A stretch of 64,000 nucleotides of DNA from Skermania sp. ID1734 (GTDB lineage: Bacteria > Actinomycetota > Actinomycetes > Mycobacteriales > Mycobacteriaceae). The DNA lies in assembly GCF_007489285.1 (NCBI RefSeq), contig NZ_VLIY01000003.1, positions 62,001-126,000 of the forward strand, written 5' to 3'. This document shows, piece after piece, positions 1 through 9,197 of the stretch (positions are counted from its first letter, which is position 1; each line of letters starts with the position of its first letter). The notes under the pieces were generated by a model. The model had not been told where the DNA came from, did no database searches, and saw nothing but the letters and a program-made list of their open reading frames with translations. The position numbers were made by a program, and so were the translations under genes.

Positions 1-1293
<1,293 letters not shown>

Positions 1294-1294
1294 C

Positions 1295-1343
1295 GGCCGC
1301 GTGAGCATCGCAGCGCGGAACGCGCGAGGAGCGGAGCAAGGCC
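1295..1343 (-). repeat. Dispersed GC-rich repeat, single copy
   Basis: Read on the minus strand this 49-bp element contains GCTCCGCTCCTCGCG followed by CGCTGCGATGCTCACGCG. The same two blocks form the core of the units tandemly arrayed at 7029-7300 on the plus strand. It is bounded by GGCC on both sides and sits between two convergent genes (Pth2-like and thiolase), where it may act as a terminator-like structure. No protein is encoded. Confidence 0.75.
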
Positions 1344-1361
1344 AGAACCGACAGTTAAGCC

Positions 1362-2552
1362 CTATACCTGCACGATCACCGACGACCCGTGCCCGAACAG
1401 CCCCTGGTTGGCGGTGATCCCGACCCGCGCGCCCTCGACTTGACGTCCGGTGGCCTGCCCACGCAGCTGCCAAGTCAGCTCACAGACCTGGGCTAGTGCC
1501 TGCGCCGGGACCGCTTCACCGAAGCAGGCCAGCCCGCCCGAGGGGTTGACCGGGATACGGCCGCCCACGGAGGTGTCGCCCGCGCGCAGCAAATGCTCGG
1601 CCTCGCCGCGCTTGCACAGCGCGAGATCTTCGATCCAGTCCAGCTCGAGCGCGGTGGACAGGTCATACACCTCGGCGACGTCGACGTCCTCGGGCCCGAT
1701 GCCGGCCTCCTCGTAGGCCGCGTGACCGATCGACTCCTTGAACGTGCGCTCGGGGGCGGGCACGGCCGCGGTCGAGTCGGTGGAGAAGTTCGGCATGTCC
1801 ATGACGGTCTGTGGGAACGTCGGCGTGACAGTCGAAATCGCGCTTATCCGAACCGGATTGGTGAGGCCGCGCCGCCGGGCGAAGTCGAGCGATGTCAGCA
1901 GCACGGCCGCGCCGCCGTCGGAGGTGGCACAGATGTCGAGCAGGTGTAGCGGGTCCGCCACCACGGCCGACTCCAGCACGTCGGCGACGCTGACCTCTTT
2001 GCGGTAGCGCGCATTCGGGTTGTTCAGGCCGTGCTTGGCGTTTTTGACCTTCACGGCGGCGAAGTCTTCGGGCGTCGCGCCATAGAGGTCGATGCGTCGG
2101 CGCGCGTACAGCGCGAAATACGCCGGGTTCGTCATGCCGAGCAGCCGGAAACGCAGCCAGTCCGGGTCGTCCCAGCGCTCACCGGCGTTGGGCGCCAGGA
2201 AACCCTTGGGCGTGGTGTCGGCGCCGACCACGAGCGCGACGTCGCTGAGACCGGCCAGGATCCGCGCCCGCGCAGTGTCCAGTGCCTGGGCTCCCGTTGC
2301 GCAGGCGGCGTAGGACGTCGCCACCCGGGCGCCGTTCCAGCCGAGCGCCTGCGCGAACGTCGCGCCCGCGACGTATCCCCCGTATCCGTTGCGCACTGTT
2401 TCGCCGCCGACGACGAGGTCCACGTCGGTCCAGTTGATCCCCGCATCGGCCAGCGCACTGCGAGCGGCCGCGACGCCGTACTTCACAAACGGCTCACCCC
2501 ACTTGCCCCACGGGTGCATGCCGACTCCGGCGACGGCGACATCGTGGCTCAT
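1362..2552 (-). CDS. Thiolase-like lipid-transfer (Ltp/SCP2-type) protein
   Basis: A 396-residue thiolase-fold protein of the acetyl-CoA acetyltransferase/Ltp group. It shows SYAACATGAQAL (the usual nucleophile region), CATSDGGAAVLL, NPSGGLACFGEAVPA and a C-terminal NQGLFGHGSS. Proteins of this type often pair with a DUF35 OB-fold protein and act in thiolytic or retro-aldol chain shortening, including steroid side-chain removal. The ATG at 2552 follows the OB-fold gene with a 4-nt ATGA overlap, which fixes the start; the open frame running further upstream is an artefact. The KstR-like operator upstream of the pair suggests sterol-linked regulation. The exact substrate is unknown. Confidence 0.85.
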   Translation of the reverse strand: MSHDVAVAGVGMHPWGKWGEPFVKYGVAAARSALADAGINWTDVDLVVGGETVRNGYGGYVAGATFAQALGWNGARVATSYAACATGAQALDTARARILAGLSDVALVVGADTTPKGFLAPNAGERWDDPDWLRFRLLGMTNPAYFALYARRRIDLYGATPEDFAAVKVKNAKHGLNNPNARYRKEVSVADVLESAVVADPLHLLDICATSDGGAAVLLTSLDFARRRGLTNPVRISAISTVTPTFPQTVMDMPNFSTDSTAAVPAPERTFKESIGHAAYEEAGIGPEDVDVAEVYDLSTALELDWIEDLALCKRGEAEHLLRAGDTSVGGRIPVNPSGGLACFGEAVPAQALAQVCELTWQLRGQATGRQVEGARVGITANQGLFGHGSSVIVQV

Positions 2553-2995
2553 CGCGAGGCTCCTTCGGTTGTGACGGGCTTCCAGCGCCAGATGGTCCGA
2601 TCCCCGCGGTCGTCGGTGTAGAGGGTTTCGATGACGAGTTCCACCTCGCTGCCTACGTGCAGGTCGTCCACGCCGTAGCCGTCGGCGACCTGTCCGAGGA
2701 CGACGATTCCCTCCGCGAGCTCGACGGCTGCCAGGGCGAACGGCACGTACGGGTCGGTGCTGGGAATGTAGGGGGCCGGCGGGCGATAACGGGCGTCGGT
2801 ATAGGACCAGACGGTGCCGCGCCTGGACAGTTCGACGTCGTCGAATTCCATTGCGTCGCAAGCAGGGTTGCGGCAGAAGCCGGTCTCGCGCGGAAAGCAT
2901 ACGGTGCCGCACGCGCGGCAGGAACTACCGATCAGCGCGGGAGCGTCGCCGGTGCTGAACCAGCCGTCGATCACGGGAATTGCGGTATCGCTCAT
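2549..2995 (-). CDS. Zn-ribbon / DUF35 OB-fold acyl-CoA-associated protein
   Basis: A 148-residue OB-fold protein with a rubredoxin-like zinc ribbon: CRACG and then C-N-P-A-C about 15 residues later give four cysteine ligands, followed by the OB-fold segment with GTVWSYT. Such proteins are obligate partners of Ltp-type thiolases or of MaoC-like hydratases in mycobacterial sterol catabolism. ATG at 2995 is chosen because GGAG lies about 10 nt upstream; an in-frame ATG at 3019 abuts the operator and would imply a leaderless message. It overlaps the thiolase by ATGA. Confidence 0.85.
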   Translation of the reverse strand: MSDTAIPVIDGWFSTGDAPALIGSSCRACGTVCFPRETGFCRNPACDAMEFDDVELSRRGTVWSYTDARYRPPAPYIPSTDPYVPFALAAVELAEGIVVLGQVADGYGVDDLHVGSEVELVIETLYTDDRGDRTIWRWKPVTTEGASR

Positions 2996-3022
2996 GCACG
3001 CCTCAGCTCCGCTAGCCATAAC

Positions 3023-3036
3023 TGGAACGTGTTCTA
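3023..3036. promoter_or_regulatory. KstR-type operator (TnnAACnnGTTnnA)
   Basis: The 14-bp sequence TGGAACGTGTTCTA matches the published mycobacterial KstR consensus TnnAACnnGTTnnA at every fixed position. It lies just upstream of the OB-fold/thiolase pair. KstR is the TetR repressor of the cholesterol regulon, so the pair is probably induced by sterols. The operator call is by consensus match only. Confidence 0.65.
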
Positions 3037-3097
3037 GTATGGCATGCCGGGCCCGGTGCGCGCATCGGGCCGTCCCGCTCAGTGGACGCGCAGTCGT

Positions 3098-4927
3098 TCA
3101 GCCGGTGGCGCTGCTGTCGCCCAGCCACGCCGGACGGATGATGCGAATCCGCAGCTTGCGCTCGGAGTGGCGTTCCTCTTGGACGTCGCGCGCTCGCCCG
3201 GCCAGCAGCATGGTGGAGCTGATCAAGCCGACAACGCGGCGGGCATCGTTGCGGTCGACCACCGGCATGCGATCGATGTCGTTGGCGGCCATGTCGTTGG
3301 CCACCATGCGCAGGGTCTGATCCGAGTGCGCGACCCGCGGCGTGAGACAGAACTTTCCGACCGTCGCCGCGCCCCCGCCCTGATGGAACTCGGTTTCCAG
3401 GATCGTGCGGGTGATGACGCCGGCGAGTAGCCCCTCGACGTCGACGACCGGGTACAGCATCTGTCGTCGACCGGCGACGTTCGCGGGATCGTGGTCGGAG
3501 ATCGTGGCGAGGGCATCTTCGATGCTGAGGTCCGCTTCGAAGGTGACGATGTTGGTCTCCATCACTTCGTCGACGAACAAGATCTCGAGCGGGTCGACGT
3601 CGTATTCGCGGGTCAGGTGGAAGCCGCGTCGCGCGATCTTCTCGGTCAGCACGGAGCGCCGCAGCATCAGCACGGACACGGCGAAGGCGGTGGACGCGCC
3701 GATGATCATCGGGAACAGCGCGTCGAATCGCCCGGTCAACTCAGCGGCGAAAATGACGCCGGTTATGGGGGAGCGCATGACTCCGCCGAGTACGCCGGCC
3801 AGCGCGACGAGCGCCCAGAAGCCCGGTCCGACCGTCGGGAAAATGTGTGACTCCAACGCGCCGAGCGCGCCACCGATCATGAACATCGGCGCCAGCACAC
3901 CGCCGGAGGTGCCCGATCCCAGCGACAGCGACCAGATCAGCGTCTTGACGATGAGAATCCCGATGACGAGGTGCAATCCGATCGAGCCGTTGAGTTCGGC
4001 GCCGATCACGTTGTAGCCCACGCCCAGAGCCTGCGGGACGAACAGGCCGCCGATGCCGATCACGACGCCGCCGATTGCCGGCCACCACATCCAGTGCACC
4101 GGCAGCCGATGGAAGGCGTCCTCCGACGCGTACACGAGGGTGGTCGCCAGCACGGCGAGCAGGCCGGAAGCAATTCCCGAGGCGACCGCGAGACCGCAGG
4201 TAACCGCGGTGATGTGCAGCGCTCCGGTGGACGGGAACAGCGCGCCGGTGCCCAGAATGGGGTGGCGGATCAAGGTGGCGACCGTGACGGCGGCCGCCAC
4301 GGGCACGTAGCTGCGTGGCCGCCACTCGAATAGCAGCAGTTCGACCGCGAGCAAGATCGCCGCGAACGGCGTGTTGAAGGTGGCCGCCATGCCTGCCGCG
4401 GCGCCCGAGACCAGCAGTGTTTTGCGCTCGTCGGCGGTGAGCCGAAGGAACTGTGCCAGCAGCGAGCCCAGCGCCCCGCCGGTCATGATGATCGGACCTT
4501 CGGCACCGAACGGTCCGCCGGTACCGATGGCCACCGCCGACGCGATCGGCTTGAGCGCTGCCACCCGCGGTTGAACTGTGCTGCCGCCCAACAAGATCGA
4601 CTCGATGGCCTCCGGCATACCGTGCCCGCGGATTTTCTCCGAGCCGTAGCGTGCCATCACGCCGACGATCAAGCCGCCCACCACGGGCGCGCCCAAGATG
4701 AGCAACGGGTGGTGCGAAACGGCTCCCGGCGCGACCAGTTCGGTGCCGACGCGCTGGTAGAAGACCAGGTTCGTAATGAGGCCGATCAGCCGCAACAGCA
4801 CCCAGGCCGCTCCGGCGCCTACCGCGCCGACCGGTATCGCCAGCGCGGTGATGGTGAGCATGCGCGGCGTTGCAGTGAAGTCTGCAAGGTGTCGCACGTC
4901 GCGTGGTCGCTCGCCCGGGGCTGCCAC
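3098..4927 (-). CDS. ClC-family chloride channel/transporter with CBS domains
   Basis: A 609-residue membrane protein. Residues about 20-430 form the ClC transport core with many hydrophobic helices and the anion-binding signatures GPFGAEGPI (gating glutamate present) and GSGTSGGVLAP. Residues about 440-590 are a cytoplasmic CBS pair (DEVMETNIVTFE, then MPVVDRNDARRVVGLIS), which in the family senses nucleotides. In the AVELLLFEW segment a leucine appears to sit where proton-coupled members have their inner glutamate, so channel-like behaviour is possible, but this alignment was done by eye. GTG at 4927 has GGAGAAAAG just upstream. It is a single gene facing away from the ABC ATPase. Confidence 0.9.
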   Translation of the reverse strand: MAAPGERPRDVRHLADFTATPRMLTITALAIPVGAVGAGAAWVLLRLIGLITNLVFYQRVGTELVAPGAVSHHPLLILGAPVVGGLIVGVMARYGSEKIRGHGMPEAIESILLGGSTVQPRVAALKPIASAVAIGTGGPFGAEGPIIMTGGALGSLLAQFLRLTADERKTLLVSGAAAGMAATFNTPFAAILLAVELLLFEWRPRSYVPVAAAVTVATLIRHPILGTGALFPSTGALHITAVTCGLAVASGIASGLLAVLATTLVYASEDAFHRLPVHWMWWPAIGGVVIGIGGLFVPQALGVGYNVIGAELNGSIGLHLVIGILIVKTLIWSLSLGSGTSGGVLAPMFMIGGALGALESHIFPTVGPGFWALVALAGVLGGVMRSPITGVIFAAELTGRFDALFPMIIGASTAFAVSVLMLRRSVLTEKIARRGFHLTREYDVDPLEILFVDEVMETNIVTFEADLSIEDALATISDHDPANVAGRRQMLYPVVDVEGLLAGVITRTILETEFHQGGGAATVGKFCLTPRVAHSDQTLRMVANDMAANDIDRMPVVDRNDARRVVGLISSTMLLAGRARDVQEERHSERKLRIRIIRPAWLGDSSATG

Positions 4928-5087
4928 CTTTTCTCCGATCTAGCCAGTTATATCGTATTCCGACATTCAGACGATAGAGGGCAGATTTATCGTCCACAAA
5001 ATGTCGTGACCGGGGTCACGGCTTTCGCCGACGACACGAAGTGCGATCCGGAATGAATCCCACTCAAATCTAGGCAAAGATAGGTCC

Positions 5088-5912
5088 GTGCCGGTACCCG
5101 ATCCCGATTTGCTCGTCGATTTCACCGATGTGGTGATTCGCCGCTCCGGAGTGACGCTCGTCGGCCCGGTGAGTTGGCAAGTCGAACTCGATGAGAAATG
5201 GGTGGTCCTGGGACCCAACGGGGCCGGCAAGACCAGCCTGCTGCGGATCGCCGCCGCCGAGGTGCACCCGACGTCGGGGACCGCACACCTGCTGGGCGAG
5301 ACCCTCGGCCGCGTCGACGTTAGCGAACTGCGACCGCGCATCGGGCTGTCGTCGGCGGCGCTGGCCAGCCGAGTGCCGGCAGACGAGAAAGTGAGCGACC
5401 TGGTGGTGTCGGCGGGCTACGCGGTGCTCGGCCGCTGGCGCGAGCAATACGACCGTGTCGACACCGACCGCGCGGTAGATATGCTGGAAAGCCTTGGTGC
5501 CGAGCATCTTTCGGATAGATCCTATGGAACTTTGTCCGAGGGCGAGCGCAAGCGGGTGCTGATCGCGCGCGCCTTGATGACCGACCCAGAGTTGCTCCTG
5601 CTCGACGAACCGGCGGCAGGTCTGGATCTTGGTGGACGCGAAGAACTGGTCGCACGGCTGGCCCATTTGGCCGACGACCCGGATTCCCCCGCGACCGTTC
5701 TGGTGACCCATCACGTCGAGGAGATTCCGCCCAATTTCACCCATGGCCTGCTGCTCAAGGAAGGTCAAGTGGTGGCCCAAGGGCTGCTCGACGATGTGCT
5801 GACCAGTGCCAACCTCAGCGAGACGTTCAGTCAGGCGATCACGCTCGATCGCGCGGATGGGCGCTGGTTTGCGCGGCGGACCCGCGCGCCCGGCCGGCAC
5901 CGCGCGGGCTGA
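5088..5912 (+). CDS. ABC transporter ATP-binding protein
   Basis: A 274-residue ABC ATPase, orthologous by position to Rv3041c. Walker A is GPNGAGKTSLL (residue ~45), the signature is LSEGERKRVLIARAL, Walker B is LLLLDEPAAGLD, and the H-loop is in VTHHVEEI. The length and the HHVEEIPP ending resemble the iron-uptake (FhuC/ModF-like) group of soluble ATPases. No permease is adjacent, so its partner is unknown. The last codons and the TGA lie inside the first unit of a 54-bp tandem repeat, so the stop codon itself has been copied downstream. Confidence 0.9.
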   Translation: MPVPDPDLLVDFTDVVIRRSGVTLVGPVSWQVELDEKWVVLGPNGAGKTSLLRIAAAEVHPTSGTAHLLGETLGRVDVSELRPRIGLSSAALASRVPADEKVSDLVVSAGYAVLGRWREQYDRVDTDRAVDMLESLGAEHLSDRSYGTLSEGERKRVLIARALMTDPELLLLDEPAAGLDLGGREELVARLAHLADDPDSPATVLVTHHVEEIPPNFTHGLLLKEGQVVAQGLLDDVLTSANLSETFSQAITLDRADGRWFARRTRAPGRHRAG

Positions 5913-6117
5913 GACCGGCGTGGGTTCGCCGGTCCAGCCCACGCAAAGACCAACACAGCGGGCTGAGACCGGCGTGGGTTCGCCGGGCCAGCCCGCGCAA
6001 AGACCAACACCGCGGGCTGAGACCGCGTGGGTTCGCCGGGCCAGCCCGCGCAAAGACCAACACCGCGGGCTGAGACCGGCGTGGGTTCGCTGGACGAGCC
6101 CGCGCCCAGACAGCACC
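5904..6117. repeat. 54-bp tandem repeat, 4 units, spanning the ABC ATPase stop codon
   Basis: Units begin at 5904, 5958, 6012 and 6065 (periods 54, 54 and 53 bp; the third lost one base). Each begins GCGGGCTGAGACC, so each carries a copy of the ATPase stop codon. GCGGGCTG pairs with CAGCCCGC about 25 nt later to make a hairpin. The second and third units keep the perfect stem; the first has CAGCCCAC and the fourth is degraded (GAGCCCGC). The array fills the gap to the NUDIX gene. Open frames across it are repeat artefacts. Confidence 0.92.
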
Positions 6118-6148
6118 GCACGGATTAGCCGGGCGTAGCGTGCACGAT

Positions 6149-6949
6149 GTGACCGACACCGCCGTGCCCACGCCCAAAGATGCTGCGACCGTAATCCTGC
6201 TGCGCGACGCGGCGGCCGGGATCGAAGTGTTTCTGCTGCGTCGGGTCGGCGCCATGGCGTTCGCCGGCGGAATGACGGTCTTTCCCGGTGGCGGTGTCGA
6301 TCCCTCTGACGCCGACACCTCCATCGGCTGGGCGGGACCACCGGTCTCCTGGTGGGCGGACCGGTTCGGCGTCGACGAGCCGCGCGCGAAGGCGCTGGTG
6401 TGCGCCGCCGTTCGCGAGACGTTCGAGGAGTGCGGTGTGCTGCTGGCCGGTCCGTCGCCGGACACGGTTGTCGCCGACACGTCCGGATACCGCTCGGCCC
6501 GTGAGTTATTGGAGAAGCGCGAACTCAGCTTCGCCGATTTTCTCGCAGCCGAAAAGCTCGTACTTCGTGCGGATCTGCTGCGGCCCTGGGCGAACTGGAT
6601 CACTCCGGTGGGGGAGCCGCGTCGTTATGACACTCGCTTCTTCGTCGCCGTTGTTCCGGCCGGTCAACGCGCCGACGGGCAGACTCCCGAGGCGGCCGCA
6701 GTGGCATGGGCGACGCCGCAGGCCGCGATCGACGAGTGGCGGGCCGGCAGAAGCATCCTGTTGCCGCCCACGTGGACGCAGCTCAACACGTTGGCGCAGT
6801 ACGCCGACACCGACGCGGTCCTGGCGGCAGACCCGCGAATCGAACCAATCGAACCGACCCTGCACACCGTCGACGGCCAGCTGACGGTGACATTCCCCGG
6901 CCAGGACGGCTACTACGCCGAGGGGCCGCATCCCTGGAGCAGCCGCTAG
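6149..6949 (+). CDS. NUDIX hydrolase
   Basis: A 266-residue NUDIX-fold hydrolase, positional orthologue of Rv3040c. The Nudix box is split as in this subfamily: the glycine part FPGGGVDPSD is near residue 49 and the catalytic helix REtfEEcGvLL (R-E-T-F-E-E-C-G) follows about 40 residues later. The family hydrolyses nucleoside diphosphate-X or CoA-type substrates; the substrate here is unknown. GTG at 6149 gives VTDTAVPTPKDAATV, which fits the start I recall for the orthologue; GTG at 6140 is the alternative. No clear ribosome-binding site is visible, because the upstream DNA is the repeat array. Confidence 0.88.
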   Translation: MTDTAVPTPKDAATVILLRDAAAGIEVFLLRRVGAMAFAGGMTVFPGGGVDPSDADTSIGWAGPPVSWWADRFGVDEPRAKALVCAAVRETFEECGVLLAGPSPDTVVADTSGYRSARELLEKRELSFADFLAAEKLVLRADLLRPWANWITPVGEPRRYDTRFFVAVVPAGQRADGQTPEAAAVAWATPQAAIDEWRAGRSILLPPTWTQLNTLAQYADTDAVLAADPRIEPIEPTLHTVDGQLTVTFPGQDGYYAEGPHPWSSR

Positions 6950-6974
6950 CGCTCTTCGGCGTCGAGCGCATAGA

Positions 6975-7008
6975 TTTCGTCGTGAATTGGCACCTGGCGA
7001 CGACGAAA
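6975..7008. terminator. Hairpin downstream of the NUDIX gene
   Basis: TTTCGTCGT (6975-6983) and ACGACGAAA (7000-7008) are perfect 9-bp inverted repeats with a 16-nt loop, 26 nt after the stop codon. There is no long T tract beyond the arm, as is common for mycobacterial terminators. Confidence 0.55.
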
Positions 7009-7028
7009 AGTATGCGTTCGCCGGTGGA

Positions 7029-7300
7029 GCCGCTGCGATGCTCACGCGCGGCCTGACCGCCGGGTCACTTGGCTGGTCAGCTCCACGCGCTCCGCTCCTC
7101 GCGGCTGCGCCGCTGCGATGCTCACGCGCGGCCTGACCGCAGTGTCCCATTGGCCGGTCAGCTCCACGCGCTCCGCTCCTCGCGGCTGCGCCGCTGCGAT
7201 GCTCACGCGCGGCCTGACCGGCAGTGTTGGTTGGCCGGTCAGCTCCACGCGCTCCGCTCCTCGCGGCTGCGCCGCTGCGATGCTCACGCGCGGCCTGACC
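7029..7300 (+). repeat. Array of 64-bp repeats separated by variable 16-17-bp spacers
   Basis: This array occupies most of the 370-bp gene-free stretch between the NUDIX gene and echA17. Full units are 7075-7138, 7156-7219 and 7237-7300; a 5'-truncated unit is 7029-7058. Each full unit starts GGTCAG and ends CTGACC, so adjacent units form hairpins across the spacer. Spacers (7059-7074, 7139-7155, 7220-7236) are related but differ. The core is the same sequence as the single inverted copy at 1295-1343. The region encodes no gene; frames through it are open only because the unit lacks stops. Confidence 0.9.
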
Positions 7301-7319
7301 GGCAGTAGAGTTCGCTGTC

Positions 7320-8099
7320 ATGCCCGAGTTCGTGAGCCTGGCGGTATCCGACGGCATCGGCACTATCCGAATCGACCGGCCTCCGGTGAATGCGATCACC
7401 GTGCAATGCCATCGCGAACTGGTGGCGGCCGCACGAGCAGCCAGCGAGGATCCCGACGTGGCAGCGGTGATCATCGACGGCGGCCCCAAAGTTTTCTCGG
7501 CCGGTGACGATGTCGCCGAACTGGCGACCATCACCGCGAGTCAGATGCAATTGATGGCCGTCGACGTGCAGAAAGCACTCGGCGCGGTCGCGGAGATCCC
7601 TAAGCCCACGGTCGCCGCCATCAGCACCTACGCGCTGGGCAGCGGCCTCGAGATTGCGCTGTGCGCCGATCGTCGGGTGATCGGCGACAACGTCAAGCTT
7701 GCGATGTCGCAAGTACTGGTGGGCCTGATCCCCGGCGGCGGCGGCACCCAGCGCCTGACTCAGCTGGTCGGACCGAGCGTGGCCAAGGATCTGATATTCA
7801 CGGGCCGGTTCGTCGAGCCGGACGAGGCGTTACGGATCGGCCTGGTCGACGCGGTTGTCGCGCCGGACGACGTCTACACCAGCGCGCGTGAGTGGGCCGC
7901 GCAGTTTGTCGGCGGCCCAGCCCGTGCGCTCGCGGCGGCCAAGTCCGCGATCGACACCGGCCTCTCCGCGACGGCCGCGGCGGGCTTCGAGGCCGAACGG
8001 GAAAGTTGTGCGGCGTTGTTCGCGACCGACGATGCGCGCGCCGGGATGCAATCTTTCCTCGCCGATGGTCCCGGTCGGGCGCCGTTCGTGGGCAGATAA
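7320..8099 (+). CDS. echA17: Enoyl-CoA hydratase/isomerase-family protein (EchA17-like)
   Basis: A 259-residue crotonase-fold protein. The oxyanion-hole segments FSAGDDVAEL (~59) and ALGSGLEIAL (~105) and GLIPGGGGTQRL (~136) are present. By position it matches Rv3039c (EchA17), expected to act on acyl-CoA thioesters in beta-oxidation. Both glutamates that activate water in classical hydratases look substituted: Gln131 in MSQVLVGLIPGG and Asp157 in SVAKDLIF. It may therefore be an isomerase, hydrolase or altered hydratase. ATG at 7320 begins MPEFVSL, as in the orthologue. The gene starts 19 nt after the 64-bp repeat array, so its promoter must lie in or before that array. Confidence 0.88.
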   Translation: MPEFVSLAVSDGIGTIRIDRPPVNAITVQCHRELVAAARAASEDPDVAAVIIDGGPKVFSAGDDVAELATITASQMQLMAVDVQKALGAVAEIPKPTVAAISTYALGSGLEIALCADRRVIGDNVKLAMSQVLVGLIPGGGGTQRLTQLVGPSVAKDLIFTGRFVEPDEALRIGLVDAVVAPDDVYTSAREWAAQFVGGPARALAAAKSAIDTGLSATAAAGFEAERESCAALFATDDARAGMQSFLADGPGRAPFVGR

Positions 8100-8145
8100 A
8101 CAGCTGAACTTGTTCTCATAGAACTGGCTAGTAGGCTTGCCCACC

Positions 8146-9147
8146 ATGACCGTCAGCCCGCAGGAGCACGACCGCCACCTCGCCGCCGTGCCGGATCTGG
8201 ATCCGGCGCCCAACCCGCATGCCACGCAAGCGGAGGTCGAAGCGGCGCGCCATGACACCAAGCTCGCGCAGGTGCTTTACCACGACTGGGAAGCAGAGAG
8301 CTACGACGAGAAGTGGCACATCTCCTACGACGAGCGCTGCATCGAATACGCAAGGGACCGGTTCGACGCGGTCGCCGGCCCGCAGCCGCTACCGTACGGG
8401 CGCGCGCTGGAACTCGGCTGCGGCACCGGGTTCTTTCTGCTGAACCTGATGCAGGCAGGGGTGGCGGCGACGGGCTCGGTCACCGACTTGTCACCGGGCA
8501 TGGTGAAGGTCGCGCTGCGCAACGCCGAGCACCTTGGGTTGCCGGTGGACGGTCGGGTAGCCGACGCCGAGATCATTCCGTACGAGGACGAGACGTTCGA
8601 TCTGGTAGTCGGGCACGCCGTCCTGCACCACATTCCGGACGTAGAGCAGGCGTTGCGCGAGGTGTTGCGGGTGCTCAAGCCGGGCGGCCGGTTCGTGTTC
8701 GCCGGCGAGCCGTCGACCATCGGCAACCTGTACGCCCGTTGGTTGGGTTGGGCGACCTGGAAGATTACCACCAACGTCACTCGCATACCGGCACTAGCGG
8801 ATTGGCGGCGCACCCAGGAAGAGCTCGACGAGTCCTCGCGCGCGGCGGCTCTGGAGGCGGTTGTCGACCTGCACACCTTCGATCCGGCGGATCTGGAGAA
8901 GATCGCCGAGGCCGCGGGCGCCATTGCGGTCCATGCGCACACCGAAGAGTTCGCGGCCGCGCTGCTGGGCTGGCCGGTGCGGACGTTCGAGGCCGTCGTT
9001 CCGCCGGGCAAGCTCGGCTTCGGCTGGGCGAAGTTCGCGTTCAACGGCTGGAAGACGCTGAGCTGGGTCGATGACCACCTGCTCAACCGGATCGTGCCGC
9101 GTCGCTTCTTCTACAACGTCGCCATCACGGGTGTGAAGCAGAGCTGA
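8146..9147 (+). CDS. Class I SAM-dependent methyltransferase
   Basis: A 333-residue methyltransferase, positional orthologue of Rv3038c. The SAM-binding fold shows motif I ALELGCGTGFFLL (~88), SVTDLSPGMVKVA (motif II region), and LVVGHAVLHHIPDVEQALREVLRVLKPGG (post-motifs). The C-terminal 120 residues are specific to the family. The substrate is unknown. ATG at 8146 is preferred over a TTG at 8137. The palindrome GAACTTGTTC at 8106-8115 lies upstream but does not meet the KstR consensus. The next gene begins immediately after it and may be translationally coupled. Confidence 0.87.
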   Translation: MTVSPQEHDRHLAAVPDLDPAPNPHATQAEVEAARHDTKLAQVLYHDWEAESYDEKWHISYDERCIEYARDRFDAVAGPQPLPYGRALELGCGTGFFLLNLMQAGVAATGSVTDLSPGMVKVALRNAEHLGLPVDGRVADAEIIPYEDETFDLVVGHAVLHHIPDVEQALREVLRVLKPGGRFVFAGEPSTIGNLYARWLGWATWKITTNVTRIPALADWRRTQEELDESSRAAALEAVVDLHTFDPADLEKIAEAAGAIAVHAHTEEFAAALLGWPVRTFEAVVPPGKLGFGWAKFAFNGWKTLSWVDDHLLNRIVPRRFFYNVAITGVKQS

Positions 9148-9197
9148 GCTACCGGTTCGACGTTGCCGACGTCGAGTACCTGACCAGTTCGGCGGGG

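Noticed and set aside
5806-6138. Frames with repeated Pro/Arg-rich peptides in the 54-bp array
   Set aside because: The periodic peptides only reflect the DNA repeat and have no start signal.
7029-7300. CRISPR array (repeats with unique spacers)
   Set aside because: Repeats are 64 bp and spacers only 16-17 bp and related to each other; no cas genes are in the window.
7042-7308. Repeat peptides on both strands in the 64-bp array
   Set aside because: Open on both strands with the same period; no ribosome-binding site.
8104-8117. KstR operator before the methyltransferase
   Set aside because: AACTTGTT is present but the flanking T and A required by the consensus are C on both sides.
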